DNA of 64,000 bases, taken from NCBI RefSeq assembly GCF_042680725.1, contig NZ_JBHUEK010000031.1, positions 1 to 64,000 of the forward strand, written 5' to 3'. The translations under genes and the position numbers were made by a program. The DNA comes from Ferdinandcohnia salidurans. Lineage in GTDB: Bacteria > Bacillota > Bacilli > Bacillales > Bacillaceae_L. The notes below the pieces were generated by a model that was not told the DNA's origin, ran no database searches, and saw only the letters and a program-made list of their open reading frames with translations. How positions within the stretch are numbered: the stretch's first letter is position 1; every line of letters begins with the position of its first letter. Shown here one piece after another: positions 59,634 to 64,000 of this stretch.

Positions 59634-60566
59634 ATGAGAAAAATAATTGTTGGGTCTCGAAGAAGTAAATTAGCTATTACACAAACAAACTGGGTTATCC
59701 AGCAGCTTAAGAACCTTGGTGTTCCATATGAGTTTGAGGTAAAGGAAATCGTCACAAAAGGAGATAAAATCCTTGATGTTACTTTATCAAAGGTCGGAGG
59801 TAAAGGCCTTTTTGTTAAGGAAATTGAACAAGCTTTATTTGATAAGGAAATTGATATGGCAGTTCACAGTATGAAAGATATGCCTGCAGTGCTACCTGAA
59901 GGACTAGTTATTGGTTGTGTGCCAAAACGTGAAGATCACCGTGATGTCATCATATCCAAGGGAAGTGTTTCCTTTGAAAAGCTTCAAAGCGGGGCTATCG
60001 TGGGTACAAGTAGCTTGAGAAGAAGTGCACAGCTTCTAGCAAAAAGAAACGATATCGAAATTAAATGGATTCGTGGAAATATTGATACGAGACTTGCAAA
60101 GCTTGAGAACGAAGATTACGATGCAATTGTATTAGCAGCAGCTGGCTTAAAGCGTATGGGCTGGTCTGACGATGTTGTATCCGAATTCGTAGACCCTGAA
60201 GTTTGCTTACCAGCAGTCGGTCAAGGTGCATTAGCAATTGAATGTCGTGTAGATGATGCAGAACTTTTAGTGGCATTGTCAAAATTAAATGATGAATATA
60301 CGGAAAAAACCGTTGCAGCTGAACGTGCATTCCTAGATAAAATGGAAGGCGGCTGCCAAATTCCAATTGCAGCATATGCAACAATGTCCGATGATAAAGA
60401 GATTGCTTTAACTGCCTTAGTGGGTTCTCCTGATGGAAATACGATTTACAAAGAACAGGTTTACGGAAATAATCCAATCGAGGTTGGTCATAAAGCAGCA
60501 AATAAATTAACAAATCTGGGTGCTAAAGAGCTGATCGACAAAGTGAAAGAGGAGCTTAACCAGTAA
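59634..60566 (+). CDS. hemC: hydroxymethylbilane synthase (porphobilinogen deaminase)
   Basis: Joins four porphobilinogen units. 310 residues. VGSRRSKLAITQTNWV at the start, VHSMKDMP near 81, GTSSLRRSAQL near 126, RGNIDTRLAKL near 147, and the cysteine that holds the dipyrromethane cofactor at about Cys241 in EGGCQIPIAAYA. It overlaps hemD by one base. Confidence 0.97.
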   Translation: MRKIIVGSRRSKLAITQTNWVIQQLKNLGVPYEFEVKEIVTKGDKILDVTLSKVGGKGLFVKEIEQALFDKEIDMAVHSMKDMPAVLPEGLVIGCVPKREDHRDVIISKGSVSFEKLQSGAIVGTSSLRRSAQLLAKRNDIEIKWIRGNIDTRLAKLENEDYDAIVLAAAGLKRMGWSDDVVSEFVDPEVCLPAVGQGALAIECRVDDAELLVALSKLNDEYTEKTVAAERAFLDKMEGGCQIPIAAYATMSDDKEIALTALVGSPDGNTIYKEQVYGNNPIEVGHKAANKLTNLGAKELIDKVKEELNQ

Positions 60567-61369
60567 TGGAAGGCGAACAACCTCTTTTGGGGAAAATGAT
60601 CTTAAATACTAGAGGTGAAAAGCAAGCTGCTGAATTCTCAATGAAAATTACAGCAGCTGGCGGAACGCCAATTGAACTTCCATTACTAACGTTTCAAAAG
60701 CCAAAAAATACAACGATTATTAAGAATACAATAAGTAATTTGGAGTCATATGATTGGTTGATTTTTACGAGCAAGAATGGTGTAGATTTCTTTTTCGATT
60801 TTTATGATCAGGTAGTGGAAGAAGTGGGAATAAATCTTCCTCTACCTAAAATAGCTGTCGTTGGTACAAAGACAGAAAAGGCTTTGTTATCTAAGGGATT
60901 TGAACCAGAGCTTGTACCGGAAGAGTTTATCGCGGAAGGCTTATTTAAGAGTTTAAAACCTTTTGTGAAAAAAGGTGCTCGCTTTTTACTTGCTCGTGGA
61001 AATCTATCACGTTCTTATTTAGTTGACGAACTGACAAGGTATGGGGCAGAAGCTACTGATTTAATTGTCTATGAGACAATTGGTGATTCGCGTGAAAAAG
61101 AGCGCTTAATAGCGCTTTTAAAAGAAAACCAAATTGATATTATAACCTTTACAAGTCCTTCAACTGTGAAGCAATTTTATAAAATGGTTGAACAAATAGA
61201 GTGGCAACAATGGACAAAAAATGTGATATTTGCTTGTATTGGACCGGAAACAAAAAAGTGTGCAAAACAATTACATATCCCAATACACATATGTCCTAAG
61301 AATTATACCATTGATCATTTATTAACGGAAATCATTGATTATTTAAAAGCGCAAGGAGGAGAAAAATAA
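60566..61369 (+). CDS. hemD: uroporphyrinogen-III synthase
   Basis: Closes the linear tetrapyrrole with inversion of ring D. A 267-residue two-domain protein of low conservation; family features are LILNTRGEKQAAEFS near the start, DWLIFTSKNGVDFFFDF, VGTKTEKAL, and DIITFTSPSTVKQFYK in the second half. Its place between hemC and hemB supports the call. Start overlaps the hemC stop (TAATG). Confidence 0.93.
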   Translation: MEGEQPLLGKMILNTRGEKQAAEFSMKITAAGGTPIELPLLTFQKPKNTTIIKNTISNLESYDWLIFTSKNGVDFFFDFYDQVVEEVGINLPLPKIAVVGTKTEKALLSKGFEPELVPEEFIAEGLFKSLKPFVKKGARFLLARGNLSRSYLVDELTRYGAEATDLIVYETIGDSREKERLIALLKENQIDIITFTSPSTVKQFYKMVEQIEWQQWTKNVIFACIGPETKKCAKQLHIPIHICPKNYTIDHLLTEIIDYLKAQGGEK

Positions 61370-62356
61370 ATGGAAAAATTACAATTTGCAAGACATAGAA
61401 GATTACGCCAAACTGCAAATATTAGAGCGTTAGTTCGTGAAACTCATCTTCATATTGATGACCTAATTTACCCATTGTTTATTGTCGAAGGGGAAAATAA
61501 AAAAGTAGAAGTTTCCTCTATGCCTGGTGTGTATAATATTTCATTGGATTTACTTGAGCAAGAGCTTGATGAAATCGTAGAATTAGGAATTAAATCTGTT
61601 ATTTTATTTGGTGTACCAAATGAAAATGAAAAAGATGAAACGGGTACTGGTGCCTATCATGATCACGGAATTGTTCAAAAGGCAACTCAATTAACAAAAG
61701 AAAAGCACCCAGACTTAGTCGTAATCGCAGATACATGTCTTTGTGAATATACATCCCATGGGCATTGTGGTGTAATAGAAAATGGACAAATTTTAAATGA
61801 TCCTTCCCTTGAATTATTAGCAAAAACGGCTGTCAGCCAGGCAAAAGCTGGTGCAGATATTATTGCCCCATCTAATATGATGGATGGCTTTGTGACAGCG
61901 ATTAGACACGGCTTAGATGAAGCAGGATTTGAAAATGTGCCAATTATGTCTTACGCGGTTAAATATTCATCAGCATTTTATGGTCCATTCCGGGATGCAG
62001 CTGGGAGTGCACCTTCCTTCGGTGATCGTAAAACCTATCAAATGGATTATGCAAATCGTCTAGAGGCATTAAGAGAAGCAGAATCAGATATTGAAGAGGG
62101 TGCTGATTTCATAATTGTAAAACCAGCATTATCATACTTGGATATCGTGCGTGACGTTAAAAATAATTTTAATGCACCAGTGGTAGCTTATAATGTGAGT
62201 GGTGAATACTCCATGATTAAAGCGGCAGCACAAAACGGTTGGATTAATGAGAAAGAAATCGTTATGGAAATGCTAACAGGAATGAAACGTGCAGGGGCAG
62301 ATTTAATCATTACGTATCATTCAAAAGATGTTGCTCGCTGGTTACAAGATAACTAA
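61370..62356 (+). CDS. hemB: porphobilinogen synthase (5-aminolevulinate dehydratase)
   Basis: Condenses two 5-aminolevulinate molecules. 328 residues. The metal-binding DTCLCEYTSHGHCG near 121-134, and active-site lysine regions MSYAVKYSSAFYGPFRDA near 194-211 and IIVKPALSYLDIV near 247. Its ATG follows the hemD stop with no gap; AAGGAGG is within the hemD end. Confidence 0.97.
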   Translation: MEKLQFARHRRLRQTANIRALVRETHLHIDDLIYPLFIVEGENKKVEVSSMPGVYNISLDLLEQELDEIVELGIKSVILFGVPNENEKDETGTGAYHDHGIVQKATQLTKEKHPDLVVIADTCLCEYTSHGHCGVIENGQILNDPSLELLAKTAVSQAKAGADIIAPSNMMDGFVTAIRHGLDEAGFENVPIMSYAVKYSSAFYGPFRDAAGSAPSFGDRKTYQMDYANRLEALREAESDIEEGADFIIVKPALSYLDIVRDVKNNFNAPVVAYNVSGEYSMIKAAAQNGWINEKEIVMEMLTGMKRAGADLIITYHSKDVARWLQDN

Positions 62357-62369
62357 TAGCATTATTAAA

Positions 62370-62413
62370 GGGCCTGACCCCCCACCGTGTTAACGCATTG
62401 GGGGTCAGGCCCC
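62370..62413. repeat. perfect GC-rich inverted repeat between hemB and hemL
   Basis: GGGCCTGACCCCC pairs with GGGGGTCAGGCCC around a loop of 17-18 bases. There is no T-run on the plus strand, so it is not a standard terminator for hemB. Similar GGGGTCAGGCCC palindromes occur as dispersed repeats in Bacillus genomes, as far as I recall. It sits just before the hemL ribosome binding site. Confidence 0.8.
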
Positions 62414-62436
62414 AAAAAAGGAAAGGGGTTACGAAG

Positions 62437-63726
62437 ATGAGAAGTTATGAAAAGTCAAAAGCGGCATTTGCAGATGCAGTGCATCTAATGCCAGGTGGTG
62501 TAAACAGCCCAGTTCGTGCTTTTAAATCGGTAAATATGGATCCAATCTTCATGGAACGTGGGAAAGGCTCTAAAATATATGATATCGATGGAAATGAATA
62601 CATAGATTACGTTTTATCATGGGGACCGCTTATTCACGGTCATGCGAATGATCAAGTGGTTGAAGCACTTAAAAAAGCAACAGAAATGGGAACTAGCTTC
62701 GGTGCCCCAACTTTAGCAGAAAACGAACTTGCAAAGCTTGTCATTGAAAGAGTGCCATCAATTGAAATCGTTCGGATGGTTAACTCCGGTACAGAGGCAA
62801 CGATGAGTGCGTTACGATTAGCTAGAGGATATACAGGTCGTAGTAAGATCTTAAAATTTGAAGGCTGTTACCATGGACACGGTGATTCTTTATTGATTAA
62901 AGCTGGTTCAGGTGTAGCTACTCTTGGTTTACCTGACAGCCCAGGAGTCCCTGAGGGAATAGCGAAAAATACCATTACTGTTCCTTATAATGATTTAGAG
63001 GCTGTAAGATACGCGTTTGAACAGTTTGGAGAAGACATAGCAGGAGTAATTGTCGAACCAGTTGCAGGAAATATGGGTGTTGTTCCTCCACAGCCAGGAT
63101 TCCTTGAAGCACTTCGTGAGATTACAACCCAAAATGGAACATTGCTCATTTTTGATGAGGTGATGACTGGGTTCCGTGTGGACTATAATTGTGCACAAGG
63201 ATATTATGGTGTCACTCCTGACCTCACTTGTCTTGGTAAAGTAATAGGTGGTGGACTCCCTGTAGGCGCATATGGTGGCCGCGCAGAAATTATGGAGAAT
63301 ATTGCACCAGCTGGACCAATCTATCAAGCAGGAACCCTTTCTGGGAACCCATTAGCAATGGCTGCTGGCTATGAGACTTTATCACAGCTGAAACCAGAAG
63401 ACTACACTGAATTTAAAAAGAAAGCTGATCGACTAGAAGAAGGGCTTACACAAGCAGCTGAGAAATACGATATCCCACACTGCATCAATCGTGCGGGTTC
63501 AATGATTGGATTCTTCTTCACTAATGAAAAAGTGATAAACTATGAAGTTGCAAAAACATCTAATTTAGAGTATTTTGCATCCTATTATCGTGAAATGGCA
63601 AATGAAGGAGTATTCCTTCCACCATCTCAATTTGAAGGACTGTTTTTATCAACAGCACACACTGATGAAGATATTGAAAAAACGATTCAAGCAGCTGAAA
63701 AAGCATTTTCTAAACTAAAAGCTTAA
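62437..63726 (+). CDS. hemL: glutamate-1-semialdehyde 2,1-aminomutase
   Basis: Transfers the amino group to give 5-aminolevulinate. A 429-residue class III PLP aminotransferase: VNSPVRAFKSV near 20, VNSGTEATMSALRLAR near 119, LIFDEVMTGFR near 240, and the PLP lysine at about Lys268 in GKVIGGGLPVGAYGG. ATG at 62437 follows GGAAAGGGG; upstream codons belong to the palindrome. Last gene of hemAXCDBL. Confidence 0.96.
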   Translation: MRSYEKSKAAFADAVHLMPGGVNSPVRAFKSVNMDPIFMERGKGSKIYDIDGNEYIDYVLSWGPLIHGHANDQVVEALKKATEMGTSFGAPTLAENELAKLVIERVPSIEIVRMVNSGTEATMSALRLARGYTGRSKILKFEGCYHGHGDSLLIKAGSGVATLGLPDSPGVPEGIAKNTITVPYNDLEAVRYAFEQFGEDIAGVIVEPVAGNMGVVPPQPGFLEALREITTQNGTLLIFDEVMTGFRVDYNCAQGYYGVTPDLTCLGKVIGGGLPVGAYGGRAEIMENIAPAGPIYQAGTLSGNPLAMAAGYETLSQLKPEDYTEFKKKADRLEEGLTQAAEKYDIPHCINRAGSMIGFFFTNEKVINYEVAKTSNLEYFASYYREMANEGVFLPPSQFEGLFLSTAHTDEDIEKTIQAAEKAFSKLKA

Positions 63727-63854
63727 CTTTATTGAGACGGATTTGAACCCGCCTCAATAAAGTTAAAGCCTCCGGCGGATGCCACAGATTTTCAAAGGAA
63801 GCTTTTCGAGCAAGCTCGAAAAAATCTGGGCGCAAATACGCCAAGGCGCATTTG
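63725..63854 (+). repeat. structured intergenic repeat, copy E (short form)
   Basis: It begins inside the hemL stop codon. Arms AACTTTATTGAG and CTCAATAAAGTT show a paired change (G and C in place of C and G) against the other copies. The core GCCTCCGGCGGATGCCAC, the CAGATTTT/AAAATCTG stem with TTTTCGAGC/GCTCGAAAA inside, and the CAAATACGCC/GGCGCATTTG end are intact. Unlike copies A to D it lies before a terminator rather than just before a gene. Confidence 0.88.
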
Positions 63855-63870
63855 ATTGATTAAATATTAG

Positions 63871-63906
63871 GACAGACTCAGTAAACGGACTGAGTCTGTC
63901 TTTTTA
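63871..63906 (+). terminator. terminator of the hem operon
   Basis: GACAGACTCAGT and ACTGAGTCTGTC pair perfectly and are followed by five T residues. Confidence 0.92.
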
Positions 63907-63982
63907 TTTACGGAAATTATCATAAATGCTTATGATTTATCATAAAAATTGTAATGTCATAGTAAATCTGTATAGAAGAGGA

Positions 63983-64000
63983 CTGAAAGGAGGAGTAGCT
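63983..64000 (+). promoter_or_regulatory. ribosome binding site of a gene beyond the window
   Basis: GAAAGGAGGAG close to the right edge points to a gene starting just outside. In B. subtilis the next gene is spoVID, but the start is not visible here. Confidence 0.45.

Overview
The window is a chromosomal segment of a low-GC, endospore-forming Firmicute of the family Bacillaceae. The evidence is the spore genes (sspI, gerE, gerM), AAGGAGG-type ribosome binding sites, TTG and GTG starts, T-box and L-box leaders, and a gene order that follows the Bacillus subtilis sspI to hemL region almost gene for gene. Genus and species cannot be fixed from the sequence alone. Nearly everything is core genome; there is no prophage, transposase or integrase.

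Layout. 1-5.9 kb: sspI (minus strand), an RNA methyltransferase, a YwaF-like membrane protein with a probable AUA start, and T-box-controlled pheST. 5.9-12.7 kb: rnhC, zapA, cvpA, polX, mutS2, a DUF350 gene and a 25-codon ORF. 12.7-18.5 kb: fatty-acid oxidation (lcfA, fadR, fadB, etfB, etfA) with a perfect FadR operator, then a candidate small RNA. 18.7-23.3 kb: trxA, uvrC, lysine-riboswitch-controlled lysC with an internal start, yslB. 23.4-29.4 kb: sdhCAB, a thioesterase, gerE, a MarR regulator, racE. 29.4-31 kb: an array of 53-bp tandem hairpin repeats and a NERD-domain gene. 31-34.1 kb: gerM, rph, an ITPase and a phosphoesterase. 34.2-35.3 kb: a tRNA-Arg(UCU) gene split in its anticodon by a 290-nt group I intron, followed by a free-standing PD-(D/E)XK endonuclease gene in a cassette with 16-bp direct repeats. 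35.4-44.5 kb: the ilvBHC-leuABCD operon under a Leu T-box. 44.6-53.9 kb: protein quality control (TPR protein, tig, clpX, lonB, lonA) and engB. 54-57 kb: a polar amino-acid ABC transporter and a small membrane protein, which I do not recall at this spot in B. subtilis. 57-63.9 kb: hemAXCDBL with a PerR-like box.

The most notable parts are the intron-split tRNA-Arg with its neighbouring endonuclease cassette; a family of five structured intergenic repeats (15.4, 21.3, 36.1, 57.2 and 63.7 kb) that in two cases abut an attenuator terminator; the exact 53-bp hairpin array; the candidate sRNA with its own promoter and terminator; and several very small ORFs.

All family names come from recognising motifs and from memory of Bacillus proteins. 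No database search was run.
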